The notes beneath the pieces are model-generated. The model searched no databases. It saw only the letters and a program-made list of their open reading frames with translations, and had not been told where the DNA came from. Positions 15,707-24,020 of a DNA stretch of 31,643 nucleotides are shown here, piece by piece (position 1 is the stretch's first letter; each line of letters begins with the position of its first letter). The stretch lies in the IMG/VR virus record IMGVR_UViG_3300020404_001579, positions 1-31,643 of that record; one strand, given 5' to 3'. The position numbers and the translations under genes are program-made. This DNA comes from a virus.

Positions 15707-16469
15707 AATGATATCCTATAATTTCTTTTACTATATACTCAAAGTCTTTTAAGTATAACATGTTTGGACCATCGCTTGGTGCGTTATCTGGATCAGGATG
15801 AATTTCTAAGAAAAAACTACTAATCCCAAGAGCGGACCCAGCACGAGCAAGATGAGGAACATAACTACGATCTCCACCAGACGTGGTGTCATTTCCCCCC
15901 GGTCTTTGGACTGAGTGCGTAACGTCATATACAAAGTTGGTGCCAAGAGAGCTAAGGAGGTCGTGCATACCAGTGAAATCATTAATAAGACGCCCATAAC
16001 CAAAACTAGTTCCTCTTTCTGTTATCCAAACTTCTTTTGCATGTGTTGTTTTAGTAAGTATGCCTTTTATATCGTTAGGTGCCAAAAACTGGCCTTTTTT
16101 GATATTAACAATTTTATCTGTAGAACATGCTGCTAATATCAAATCAGTCTGTCGGCACAAAAATGCTGGTATTTGTAAAACATCAACTGCATCATTAAAT
16201 TCTCTAGATATACGATTTACTTGAACGTAATCATGCACATCAGTTAAGGTTTTAACTCCTAGTGTTTTTTTCATAGAAAGGAAATCACGTAACGTTGCTT
16301 CCATTCCCATTCCACGTTTGCTAGACATACTTGTTCTATTAGCTTTATCGTAACTTGCTTTGAAATAATAGTCAATGCCAAACTTGTTGCATATTTTTTT
16401 GCAATGTTTTGCTATTTCGGCACTTTCGGCTAAACTTTCATGTTGGCAAGGTCCAGCTATAATTCTCAT
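15678..16469 (-). CDS. kdsA: Kdo-8-phosphate synthase
   Basis: It should condense phosphoenolpyruvate with arabinose 5-phosphate to give Kdo-8-phosphate. Clear motifs are IAGPCQHES (4-12), YFKASYDKANRTS, TERGTSFGYGRL, DVTHSVQRPGG and LEIHPDPDNAPSDGPNML. The Cys in AGPC is the residue found in metal-dependent KdsA enzymes such as that of Aquifex; the E. coli type has Asn there. The length of 263 is close to the normal ~270-285. An ATGA overlap joins it to the 90-residue gene upstream. The phosphatase KdsC is not present, so the host enzyme would be needed. Confidence 0.95.
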   Translation of the reverse strand: MRIIAGPCQHESLAESAEIAKHCKKICNKFGIDYYFKASYDKANRTSMSSKRGMGMEATLRDFLSMKKTLGVKTLTDVHDYVQVNRISREFNDAVDVLQIPAFLCRQTDLILAACSTDKIVNIKKGQFLAPNDIKGILTKTTHAKEVWITERGTSFGYGRLINDFTGMHDLLSSLGTNFVYDVTHSVQRPGGNDTTSGGDRSYVPHLARAGSALGISSFFLEIHPDPDNAPSDGPNMLYLKDFEYIVKEIIGYHYDNSNSNTR

Positions 16470-16738
16470 TTTGTATCCTTCAGCATATAATATGTTGTAA
16501 CAAGTTTTTTCATTTGACTTTTTAAAGTAGGATAATCTTTTGCTAGTTCCATCATTTCATGCCACTCACTATAGCTAAACAAATTTCCTTGTGCTTTACT
16601 CACACTTCTTTCTTCGCCACCAACTATCCATTTAGGTATTTTGTTATGTGGCGGGTCTCTATATCTTGCATATAAAACACCTTCCTGACGTTCATATATC
16701 AATGCTGCACCAGCGATTAGTTTATGTTGCTTTGCCAA
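16466..16738 (-). CDS. Hypothetical protein, 90 residues
   Basis: The best start is TTG, with AAGGAC 4 bases upstream and a 17-base overlap with the cupin gene. The protein contains AALIYERQEGVLYARYRDPP, then KIPKWIVGGE, then a helical C-terminus with Lys and Met. The beta-rich first half might bind a ligand, but no family is recognised. An ATGA overlap joins it to kdsA, so it may be tied to the sugar block. Confidence 0.7.
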   Translation of the reverse strand: MAKQHKLIAGAALIYERQEGVLYARYRDPPHNKIPKWIVGGEERSVSKAQGNLFSYSEWHEMMELAKDYPTLKSQMKKLVTTYYMLKDTK

Positions 16739-17066
16739 CTGTCCTTCTCACAATATCGTTATGATTAAATTCTGCCCAATACAGTTCAAATGCAACACCA
16801 TCTTCGAGTCCTTCAAACTGATGAATTACGCCAGGCTTTACTTGTGTAAAATCTCCTGCTTCCAAAATTGTTTCATCAACTAAGTCATAATCTTTTTGCC
16901 AAACACGAACAAGCATTTTGCCTGACTCAACAAAAAAGCCATTCCACTTAAATTGATGTTCGTGTTCACTACATTTGTAACCGCCTTTGAATTCAATACG
17001 ATGAAACTCTAATACACCGTTAGCGTGGATAAGTTCTGTCTGTCCCCAAATCTTTCCTGCTTTCAT
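16722..17066 (-). CDS. Cupin-fold protein
   Basis: A 114-residue single-domain cupin. The first motif is YKCSEHEHQFKWNGFFVESG, with His35, His37 and a likely Glu as metal ligands; the second is GDFTQVKPGVIHQFEG, with His82. Small cupins in sugar gene clusters are often isomerases or epimerases, or act as sensors; which applies here is unknown. A GGAGAG ribosome binding site sits 5-6 bases before the ATG. The gene heads the cupin-orf90-kdsA-kdsB block, so a step in Kdo or related sugar metabolism is a reasonable inference. Confidence 0.8.
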   Translation of the reverse strand: MKAGKIWGQTELIHANGVLEFHRIEFKGGYKCSEHEHQFKWNGFFVESGKMLVRVWQKDYDLVDETILEAGDFTQVKPGVIHQFEGLEDGVAFELYWAEFNHNDIVRRTVGKAT

Positions 17067-17075
17067 ATTACTCTC

Positions 17076-17582
17076 CTATAACAACTTTCCAAAGTCAACA
17101 ATCTCACATTGTCTACTTATGTCCTTTACAAAAAACGCACATGGTGGATTTTCGTTATCACTAATAGGCACACTTAATAATTGTCCGTTTTTCATTTTTG
17201 GGAAATACCATTTTACATCATTGTAAAAATTTACAATTTCAATACTTCCAAAATCTGGTTTGTAACTTTCTAATGGATTAAAAAGAAATGCTTCAAATCC
17301 ACGTTCATTCAGACTTGTTAACGGCAATACTTCTAAGTCACTTCCTGACTGACTACAACCAACAGCCATACACCAGTCTAAGGGCATTGTTACTTCGTTA
17401 CCATTTACACTTAATACTACTGCTGGAGAATTAAATGATTCTAAAAAGATAAGTGGCACAAAATAGAAATCAGGATCTTGTGGATTACTATTATCTAACA
17501 CACTAAATCTCATAGTGTCGTCTACTTCTTCAGGTAGTGCATTTAAATTAAAACTTTTGTTTTCTAATGTTAATATTCTCAA
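17076..17582 (-). CDS. Hypothetical protein downstream of uvsW, 168 residues
   Basis: The start appears to be TTG, 1 base after the uvsW stop, with GGAA in the uvsW tail as a weak ribosome binding site. It contains LPEEVDDTMRFSVLDNSNPQ, PLIFLESFNSPAVVLSV and MPLDWCMAVGCSQSGSD. It is beta-rich, with no membrane segment. I recall a similar protein beside uvsW in T4-like cyanophages, without a known function. An ATG at residue 24 would be an alternative start. Confidence 0.75.
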   Translation of the reverse strand: MRILTLENKSFNLNALPEEVDDTMRFSVLDNSNPQDPDFYFVPLIFLESFNSPAVVLSVNGNEVTMPLDWCMAVGCSQSGSDLEVLPLTSLNERGFEAFLFNPLESYKPDFGSIEIVNFYNDVKWYFPKMKNGQLLSVPISDNENPPCAFFVKDISRQCEIVDFGKLL

Positions 17583-17583
17583 A

Positions 17584-19047
17584 TTATTTCCAATCCACTT
17601 TCTCTATTGTGAATGGGTATTGTGCTTCCTTATAAAACTTTTTACGTTGGGTAAGGTGCCGCTTCGCAAACTTACATGTGCTTGTAAGATCCCATATTTG
17701 CACGAAGTCTTTGTCCTTTGCCTTTCTAACGCCTCTACCTATACTTTGAATAACTCTAACAAAACTCTTTCCAGGCTCAATAAGAACAAGATTGAAAATC
17801 CTAGGAATGTTTATACCAACAGAAGCAACACCGTAAGTGGCAATAACCACATGATTAGTTCCTTCGTTGATTTCGTCATACGCATCTTTTCTATCCTTTA
17901 GTTTTACGTCTCCTTTTACAAAGACACTTCCGGGTATAAGTTCTTGTAACATTTCGCCTGCACTAATTCTATCTACAAGTATTAGAGTATTGCCTGATTC
18001 TTTTATTGTGTTTAAAAGTTTGCCTAAATAATTTAATCTGTCAGCATTTGTAACTAGATATTTTAATTCTTCTTGATAACCTCTGTGTGCTACAGTATCA
18101 AGTAGTTGAACAATGTTAACATGACACTTTGAAAGCACACCTTTATCTTGTAATTCTTTTGCCGATATTTCTCCAATCACTGGACCTAAACTAGCATGTA
18201 TACTTTCAAATTCAAATTTTTCTTTTGGTATAGTGCCAGTAAGTCCCCAACGAATAGGTGCATTTTTTAAATTGCGTGTAAGCAAATTCTTTAGCACTTC
18301 TGCTTTTGCTTGATGCACCTCGTCTACAATAATCGTGCTCACACCATCTAAGAACTCAGCAAGTGATAACACTGCGTCTCCGTCCTTGTGCTTCTTGTCC
18401 AGTATATTCAGTGACTGCCAAGTGCAGATGGTGTGAGTCTTACCTAACTCTTTTCTATCTCCAAAATAAACTCCAACATCTAATCCACAGTTTATATAGT
18501 CTTCTTCTGTTTGTGTTACAAGTGATTTATTTGGAACAATTACTAAACTACGCCCATACTTTTCGCTCATATGAGATAATGTTGCTGTTGTAATTGTTTT
18601 GCCTGCGCCAGTAGCAATTTGTTGTAAACTTTGTGGATTATTAGCAAAGTTGTTTATTGCTTCTACTTGATAGTCACGCAGAATTATTTCTTCTCCTTCA
18701 GCTGGATGACCCTTAGGCCAATGCACTCCTTGATCTGCCCAATAACGTTCTGTAATTTGTGGAAAGTCTAATTGTATAGGATGGCGTTTATCTTCAATGT
18801 CAACTATCTGAACATTGTTTTTTGCCAATACTTCTGTAACTGTATCTAAATGATTTACATACCCACTACCACCTATACCAAAAAAAGCAACCTTTCCATC
18901 CCAACGGCCTAGTTTATATTGAGGCATATATCGTGCATATGGCACTTCAAACTTAAGAGCATTTGATAACTTTCGACGGACATCTACATCTAAACCTTCA
19001 AGTTTGATGTTTACTTCGTCTTCTATTATAAGTTTACAACTTGCCAC
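17584..19047 (-). CDS. uvsW: UvsW-like recombination and R-loop helicase
   Basis: A 487-residue superfamily 2 helicase that in T4 unwinds R-loops, migrates branches and helps shift replication to recombination-dependent mode. The N-terminal ~110 residues match the UvsW DNA-binding domain in layout (RYMPQYKLGRWDGKVAFF). Motifs: LRDYQ (Q-like, 123-127), IATGAGKT (144-151, Walker A), DEVHQ (242-246), LTGT (269-272) and QSIGRGVRK (434-442, motif VI). Length is close to T4 UvsW (~500). The start is GTG, with GAGGATAA just upstream overlapping the previous stop. Confidence 0.95.
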   Translation of the reverse strand: MASCKLIIEDEVNIKLEGLDVDVRRKLSNALKFEVPYARYMPQYKLGRWDGKVAFFGIGGSGYVNHLDTVTEVLAKNNVQIVDIEDKRHPIQLDFPQITERYWADQGVHWPKGHPAEGEEIILRDYQVEAINNFANNPQSLQQIATGAGKTITTATLSHMSEKYGRSLVIVPNKSLVTQTEEDYINCGLDVGVYFGDRKELGKTHTICTWQSLNILDKKHKDGDAVLSLAEFLDGVSTIIVDEVHQAKAEVLKNLLTRNLKNAPIRWGLTGTIPKEKFEFESIHASLGPVIGEISAKELQDKGVLSKCHVNIVQLLDTVAHRGYQEELKYLVTNADRLNYLGKLLNTIKESGNTLILVDRISAGEMLQELIPGSVFVKGDVKLKDRKDAYDEINEGTNHVVIATYGVASVGINIPRIFNLVLIEPGKSFVRVIQSIGRGVRKAKDKDFVQIWDLTSTCKFAKRHLTQRKKFYKEAQYPFTIEKVDWK

Positions 19048-19049
19048 TG

Positions 19050-20201
19050 TTATCCTCTTCTGTAAAACATACTTGGCTCTGCATCATAGAAAATTAGTAA
19101 ATCACAATTGAATCTAATATAATGTTCTACATTAGTATTAGAACGATAGCTATTCAATCCAAGTGCAGTGATTGGCTTAAAGCCACTATTAAAAATAATC
19201 TTAGGTAGCTGACTCTTTTTAATATACACTATTTGTGTATCTTTGTCAACCCAGTTATTTAATTTATGTTCTTTTATATAATCATTTACATTATAATTAC
19301 CTTTTGTTTCGTCTCTAAACAAAACACTTTGTAAATCATTTGGTATATAACTAAATGCTTTATGTATTTCTGTAACTTGTTCTAAGTAACTATCTGCATC
19401 TACAAGCATTAGTATAGGAAATCGTTGCAGCTCTTTCATAGACTCTGCCACATCTGTTAATCTATAATCATTAGGATCTACATAGTAATCTTGTTTTTTT
19501 CTATACGCTATAGATTCAGTTAAATTGCTAGGCATATGTGCTTTTACGTTATATTGGTGTGAAAAACTTCTATCAGCTATTATCAAGTCGCTTGCACCTT
19601 GTAATTTTTCTTGCACTTCAGTAGGAACATTAAAAAATGTTTTATCATAAAGTGAAATATAATCGTCTTTACGTTCTACAATTTGTTTACATTTTTCATA
19701 ATATTCATAAACGTTTTTATCAATCTTAAAATTACTATCTTTAAGAGTGTCAACTACTGTATATACAGCATCATTCATAACTCTAAAATAATGTATATGA
19801 GATCCTTTTTTATGATAATAATTTGTTTGTCCGTTACGCATTTTGTGTTTGAGTTCATCAATTTTAATAATTGTTTTTTTATGAAATGGAAATCTAATCT
19901 TGACCCAAATCCAATCTTGCTTTGCAAGGTTAGATGTGTGAAAGCCATCTATTTCACTGTTACTTGCAAACTTAATATATTTGCTACGATCTATTTTCCT
20001 TAACGGTAACTTTAATGGTTCGTCACCAGAAAAGTTTTCTAATTTTTCTAATAATTTTTCTTTTACAAGTGCATACTGTCTATCAGTCAACGCTATTCCT
20101 CTGCGGCATTGACTGTTTATACTTTCAAGTATTTGTTTATTATTATCGTTTACACCTACATCTTCAACATAGTAGTGTAAAAAATCTTCTAAATATTGCA
20201 T
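19050..20201 (-). CDS. Unknown protein upstream of uvsW, 383 residues
   Basis: I do not recognise this family. The N-terminal third is helical and basic (CRRGIALTDRQYALVKEKLL is a DNA-associated-looking segment). The middle has FPFHKKTIIKIDEL and HKKGSHIHYFRVM. The C-terminal third has alternating strands and helices (FPILMLVDADSYLEQV, DTQIVYIKKSQLPKIIF, FNCDLLIFYD) like a Rossmann or helicase second-half fold. No Walker A loop is visible. The stop codon is 3 bases before the uvsW GTG, so it is probably co-translated with uvsW and may act with it in recombination or replication. Confidence 0.8.
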   Translation of the reverse strand: MQYLEDFLHYYVEDVGVNDNNKQILESINSQCRRGIALTDRQYALVKEKLLEKLENFSGDEPLKLPLRKIDRSKYIKFASNSEIDGFHTSNLAKQDWIWVKIRFPFHKKTIIKIDELKHKMRNGQTNYYHKKGSHIHYFRVMNDAVYTVVDTLKDSNFKIDKNVYEYYEKCKQIVERKDDYISLYDKTFFNVPTEVQEKLQGASDLIIADRSFSHQYNVKAHMPSNLTESIAYRKKQDYYVDPNDYRLTDVAESMKELQRFPILMLVDADSYLEQVTEIHKAFSYIPNDLQSVLFRDETKGNYNVNDYIKEHKLNNWVDKDTQIVYIKKSQLPKIIFNSGFKPITALGLNSYRSNTNVEHYIRFNCDLLIFYDAEPSMFYRRG

Positions 20202-20218
20202 ATTGTTATATTAACAAA

Positions 20219-21076
20219 TTAAAAGCAGTTTGTCAATCTTTTCAATGGGATACCATCAGATATTTCATCCAATGTATATTCTGTCCATGCATAATAATTA
20301 AGCCATTGTTTTCTATTAGGCTTTGCAGGATTATTAATATGTTCTAATAACTCTATATCATTGCCAACATCATATGCTAAACTATCTTTGCTTACAAAGG
20401 CAGGCACACCATTTATTATACCCTGTGGACCAGGATTGCTACTATAACTTATTATTGCATGAACTTTACTAAATGATAAGTTATAATCATCATATGTTCC
20501 TACCAAGTGCCTTGGTTCATCTCTATACACATTTTTATATTGACGTTCTATATGTTCGAGTCTACAACGAGGATGAGGACGAAAAACAATAGGCATATCT
20601 GTATGCTTTTGTATTGTTTCAATAGTGTCCATAACCCAATGACTCATACGTGGCATATTTTCCCATTGTAAACTTTTATCATGTTGTCCACAAATTAAAA
20701 CATATTCTCCTTGTTCTTTCCAAGGTTTTAGTTCTAGTCCGAGTTTTTTTGCTCTTGTCTGATCTTCTGTCGTATCACCGAAATTGGCAGCTCTGTTGAT
20801 GCCATTGATCGCAACTTTCCACGTTGTGCCTCTATCGATTCCTCCGACTTCAAGGACGATGACTGGTCTGTTAGCCCTTCTAGCATTTTCCCAAATGTTT
20901 TTGTTAGGAGCCATTCTACCGTTAAAAAGAACGCTCCAAATAACGTGACAGTCACTAGCGTGAATATCGTTAGAATCGCAAATATTGTAGCCGGCACTGA
21001 GAATGCTATGACGAAAAGCATCAAAAACAGGTTCCGCATTTCTAGCTCCAAATTCTTTCCATAATCTAAACTTCAT
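20219..21076 (-). CDS. Capsule-type (KpsC/KpsS-like) glycosyltransferase paralogue 1
   Basis: A 285-residue protein with GEYVLICGQ (~142-150), IVFRPHPRC (~183-191, the RxHP loop) and HAIISYSSNPGPQGIINGVP (~228-247). This order matches the C-terminal nucleotide-sugar-binding half of capsule synthesis proteins. Three more genes at 23073-25721 have the same layout, so this is a phage gene family. This member lacks the GxAW tail of the second and third. Nothing here shows which sugar donor is used. The start ATG has only a weak AGG-type site, and an inverted repeat lies just upstream. Confidence 0.72.
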   Translation of the reverse strand: MKFRLWKEFGARNAEPVFDAFRHSILSAGYNICDSNDIHASDCHVIWSVLFNGRMAPNKNIWENARRANRPVIVLEVGGIDRGTTWKVAINGINRAANFGDTTEDQTRAKKLGLELKPWKEQGEYVLICGQHDKSLQWENMPRMSHWVMDTIETIQKHTDMPIVFRPHPRCRLEHIERQYKNVYRDEPRHLVGTYDDYNLSFSKVHAIISYSSNPGPQGIINGVPAFVSKDSLAYDVGNDIELLEHINNPAKPNRKQWLNYYAWTEYTLDEISDGIPLKRLTNCF

Positions 21077-21079
21077 ATG

Positions 21080-21100
21080 TAAATACCTATAGTGTATTTA
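21080..21100. promoter_or_regulatory. Inverted repeat between divergent sugar genes
   Basis: A perfect 7-base inverted repeat, TAAATAC (21080-21086) and GTATTTA (21094-21100), flanks a 7-base centre. It fills most of the 37-base gap between divergent genes. Each arm read 5' to 3' contains TAAATAC, like the core of a late promoter box, and each points towards one of the two genes. It could be a divergent promoter or an operator. Confidence 0.4.
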
Positions 21101-21113
21101 ACAAGGATAATCT

Positions 21114-21959
21114 ATGAAAACTATAAGTGTGGTAACTACATTCCATCCTGAAGGAATGGAAAAATACGGACAAAGATTTCTAAATAGTTTTGCAAACATG
21201 GTAGATAAAAATATTAGTATGGTAGTGTATGCTGAAAATTGTATGCCACATACTAATGATCCAAATCAAATAAAAATAATTAATGCAAAAGAAGTTACAA
21301 AACTAAACACATTTAAGGAGCGTTGGGGTAAAGTTCCAAAAGCAAATGGTATACCACCTGATGATATTAAAGCTCGCAGACCAAGAGATTGGCATAAAGC
21401 ATTTAAGTGGGATGCAGTTAGATTTGCTAACAAAGTATACGCTGTGTTTCATGCTGCTGAAACATGTGGCACTGATTGGCTTGTGTGGATGGACGCAGAT
21501 ACATTTGTGCATAGTAATTGGACATATAAACAATTTGCAAAACTTTTGCCAGATGATAAATGGCTAACATATGTAGGTAGAGGTAAAGGTTCACAAACTT
21601 GGCCAGAGTGTGGATTTTATGGTATGAATTTGAAACATCCTATGTGTATACAGTTTTTAAAAGAATTTGAAAGATTTTATGAAGATCCTAATAACGGAAT
21701 TTTTGAACTTGAAGAATGGCATGATAGTTTTGTGTTTGGACACATACTGAATCAAATGACTCTTATAGATAATAATGTCTTAGATTACAGTGCTGATATG
21801 TATATTAAAAGTGCTAAAACAGGAGGAGGTGGTCATCCTCTTATAAATACTGAACTAGGCACATGGATAGATCATATGAAAGGTGCAAGAAAAGACAAAG
21901 GTAAAAGTTTGTCTAAAGACATAATTGTCAGTAGGAAGGAAGCATACTGGAATGGATGA
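21114..21959 (+). CDS. GT-A type glycosyltransferase
   Basis: This 281-residue protein has MKTISVVTTFHPEGMEKYGQ at the start, AVRFANKVYAVFHAAET and WLVWMDADTF (DxD at 127-129, metal and nucleotide-sugar binding) in the middle, and EEWHDSFVF with a C-terminal HPLIN region. The stretch around DxD is close to that of the minus-strand gene at 29365-30075, so the two are paralogues. An AAGGATAA ribosome binding site is 6 bases before the ATG. It is followed directly by a methyltransferase gene on the same strand. The sugar and acceptor are unknown. Confidence 0.85.
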   Translation: MKTISVVTTFHPEGMEKYGQRFLNSFANMVDKNISMVVYAENCMPHTNDPNQIKIINAKEVTKLNTFKERWGKVPKANGIPPDDIKARRPRDWHKAFKWDAVRFANKVYAVFHAAETCGTDWLVWMDADTFVHSNWTYKQFAKLLPDDKWLTYVGRGKGSQTWPECGFYGMNLKHPMCIQFLKEFERFYEDPNNGIFELEEWHDSFVFGHILNQMTLIDNNVLDYSADMYIKSAKTGGGGHPLINTELGTWIDHMKGARKDKGKSLSKDIIVSRKEAYWNG

Positions 21960-22545
21960 ATTACCTAGCCATCTAGGAGGACATAAGAATAAGACACACT
22001 TAGATGACGGCGCCTTAAATTACATAATTAAAAAATTCAGACCAAAGTCTTTTTTAGATATAGGATGTGGACCAGGCGGAATGGTAAAACTCGCTTCAAA
22101 CAAAGGATTGAAAGCAAAAGGTATTGACGGAGATTGGATAGTAGAAAGAGATAAAAGTCTTGAACATAAAATACATATCCACGATTATACAAAAGGACCA
22201 AGCAAAATTGGTGGAAAGTATGATCTAGTTTGGTCTACAGAATTCTTAGAACACGTAGACGAACAATATCAAAAAAACTATATGACAGATTTTTCAAAAG
22301 GAAAATGGGCATTAGTTACATTTGCTCCTCCAGGTAAAGGCGGACATCATCATGTAAATTGTAAACCTTCTGAATATTGGATTGATATATTTTCTAATTA
22401 CGACTTTGAGTATGATGATATTACTACACAAACTATAAGAAAAGCAACCACAATGGGTAGAGTAAAAACATTAGAAGATGGAACAAAAGTTGACAAACAT
22501 AGATTTGTAGCCAATAACGGATTATTTTTTAGGAAACTTAGTTAA
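21952..22545 (+). CDS. SAM-dependent methyltransferase
   Basis: I chose the ATG at 21952 (197 residues), which overlaps the end of the glycosyltransferase gene by 8 bases and follows AGGAAGGA. A TTG at 21925 would add nine residues. The SAM-binding motif is SFLDIGCGPGGMVK (33-46), followed by KGIDGDW and DLVWSTEFLEHVDEQY, the class I methyltransferase pattern with a Glu-His pair. The family methylates sugars or small molecules; the pairing with a glycosyltransferase suggests a glycan substrate. Its 3' end overlaps the convergent sulfotransferase gene by 24 bases. Confidence 0.85.
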   Translation: MDELPSHLGGHKNKTHLDDGALNYIIKKFRPKSFLDIGCGPGGMVKLASNKGLKAKGIDGDWIVERDKSLEHKIHIHDYTKGPSKIGGKYDLVWSTEFLEHVDEQYQKNYMTDFSKGKWALVTFAPPGKGGHHHVNCKPSEYWIDIFSNYDFEYDDITTQTIRKATTMGRVKTLEDGTKVDKHRFVANNGLFFRKLS

Positions 22546-23076
22546 ACTATCTTTTTCTAATGCTGAAACAATGCATTCTTTACTATCATAATGTATACGT
22601 CCGAATAAGTATCTTTGCATTAAATCTATTTTATTTACATTGCAATCTTTGAGATCTTTAAATTCAATAACAAAACATCCTTTTTGTCTAGCCCAATGAT
22701 TTTTACCATTGTGCGCATTCCAAACTGCTTCATGAGATTTTATTTTTCTAGCATTAGTTTCGCCTTTGTGCCAACGCTTCCAACTTTCTAATCTTTCTTT
22801 GTAAGGACGTAAAACAATAATTTTTTTGAAATCACGTAATCCTTCATAAAATTCTGTAGTTGCAGATATATGTGTAACTGCAAATTGATTATCTTTAATA
22901 CGTTTTATTGATTCTAAAAAAGGTTTTTGTATTCTTCTATATAATTTTTTGTTTTGATAGATTTCATATCGCCATTCACTTAAATGCATTGGTAATTGTG
23001 TCAAGCCAAATTCTTTTAAAAGGTTTGCACACAAATAAGTTCCTGCCTTAGGTTGGCTTATAATAATCGTTCTCAT
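22522..23076 (-). CDS. Sulfotransferase (PAPS-dependent)
   Basis: The ATG at 23076 overlaps the stop of the upstream gene (ATGA) and gives a 184-residue protein starting MRTIIISQPKAGTYLCANLL. PKAGT (9-13) is the 5'-phosphosulfate loop; the classic form is PKSGT. KKIIVLRPYKERLESW (84-99) keeps the 3'-phosphate-binding Arg90 and Ser98 at the usual R-x7-S spacing. Such enzymes move sulfate from PAPS to a hydroxyl, often on a glycan. The protein is short for the family (~250-300), so only the core is present. The phage would depend on host PAPS. Confidence 0.75.
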   Translation of the reverse strand: MRTIIISQPKAGTYLCANLLKEFGLTQLPMHLSEWRYEIYQNKKLYRRIQKPFLESIKRIKDNQFAVTHISATTEFYEGLRDFKKIIVLRPYKERLESWKRWHKGETNARKIKSHEAVWNAHNGKNHWARQKGCFVIEFKDLKDCNVNKIDLMQRYLFGRIHYDSKECIVSALEKDSLTKFPKK

Positions 23077-24020
23077 GTAAAATAAACAGGTCGTAAATGT
23101 GCCCATGCTTTTCCTGTATGGACTTCTTCTTTGTTCCAGATAGTATAGGCAATTTTATTTTGCCATTTTTCTAACGAAATATTTGTATTCAAAGATTCTA
23201 TATTATGTAAACCTTTTTGTGATATTTCGTGTGTAAGACTATAAGGATCTAAACTATAAAATGGCACACCTCTTGTTGCACATTCTATAGCACTATTACT
23301 ATTCCAAGTAATTACACAATATGCATTATTCAAATCTTTATCTAAACCTTCGCCGCCTTGACTACCTAAACTAGTAAAATTTTCACTTATAGAAACACCT
23401 TTCATACCTACACCTTGTGTGATACGATGTGCCGATTTCATGCCTCTAGTAAGATTTTTTGGATGAGGACGTATCCTAATTGGTCTATCACTCCATCTAC
23501 GTATATCTCTTATAATTTTTTCCATCCATGCATACATACTAGGCCATCCATCTGCATATAATTTTCTAAGGCTGCTATCACCTTCTTTTTGTCCAATAAA
23601 AAGAATGTAATCACCACGGGGTCCAAAATCTTTAAAACTTATTCCTGTTTCATTGGCAAATTTATTCCATCTATCTCTTCCTACCTTTTCATTATTAAAG
23701 TTGCCATCATACAGATAACTATGCCATCCGAATCTAGTATATCCTCCAAATTCTCTAAAAGGATTACTTTCACTAACAATCCAAGGCTTTCCGCTTTCAA
23801 TTATATGCAAATATTTTGCACCTATATTATCTGCATTATTATCGTGTAAAAATTTACTTTTTAGCATGTTAGTTTGATACCAACAATCTGCATAACTAAC
23901 TTGCCAATTAGGATCTTCTACTGTAATATATTGATCTCCGTGTGCTTCTACACCTTTTTCCCAATGGTAATATGTTTTACTTACAGGCGGTTCAAAGCCT
24001 TTCATTACTACCTTACTCAT
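23073..24020 (-). CDS. Capsule-type (KpsC/KpsS-like) glycosyltransferase paralogue 2
   Basis: A 315-residue protein with the same order as the first paralogue: GDYILFIGQKEGDSSLR, SDRPIRIRPHPKN (RxHP), NAYCVITWNSNSAIECATRG and VPFYSLDP. The C-terminus ends GKAWAHLRPVYF, as in the third paralogue. The N-terminal ~130 residues differ from the others and may set acceptor choice. An ATGA overlap joins it to the next paralogue. The pattern N/S-S-A-x-E-x-x-x-x-G-x-P is typical for capsule synthesis transferases. Confidence 0.75.
   Translation of the reverse strand: MSKVVMKGFEPPVSKTYYHWEKGVEAHGDQYITVEDPNWQVSYADCWYQTNMLKSKFLHDNNADNIGAKYLHIIESGKPWIVSESNPFREFGGYTRFGWHSYLYDGNFNNEKVGRDRWNKFANETGISFKDFGPRGDYILFIGQKEGDSSLRKLYADGWPSMYAWMEKIIRDIRRWSDRPIRIRPHPKNLTRGMKSAHRITQGVGMKGVSISENFTSLGSQGGEGLDKDLNNAYCVITWNSNSAIECATRGVPFYSLDPYSLTHEISQKGLHNIESLNTNISLEKWQNKIAYTIWNKEEVHTGKAWAHLRPVYFT

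Noticed and set aside
20734-21051. Minus-strand open frame of 105 codons with an apparent membrane segment
   Set aside because: It lies wholly inside the first capsule-type glycosyltransferase gene in another frame and has no independent start signal.
21086-21094. CACTATAGG on the minus strand, matching the core of a T7 RNA polymerase promoter
   Set aside because: Only nine bases match and the upstream part does not fit; a T4-like phage has no single-subunit RNA polymerase expected here. It is explained by the centre of the inverted repeat.
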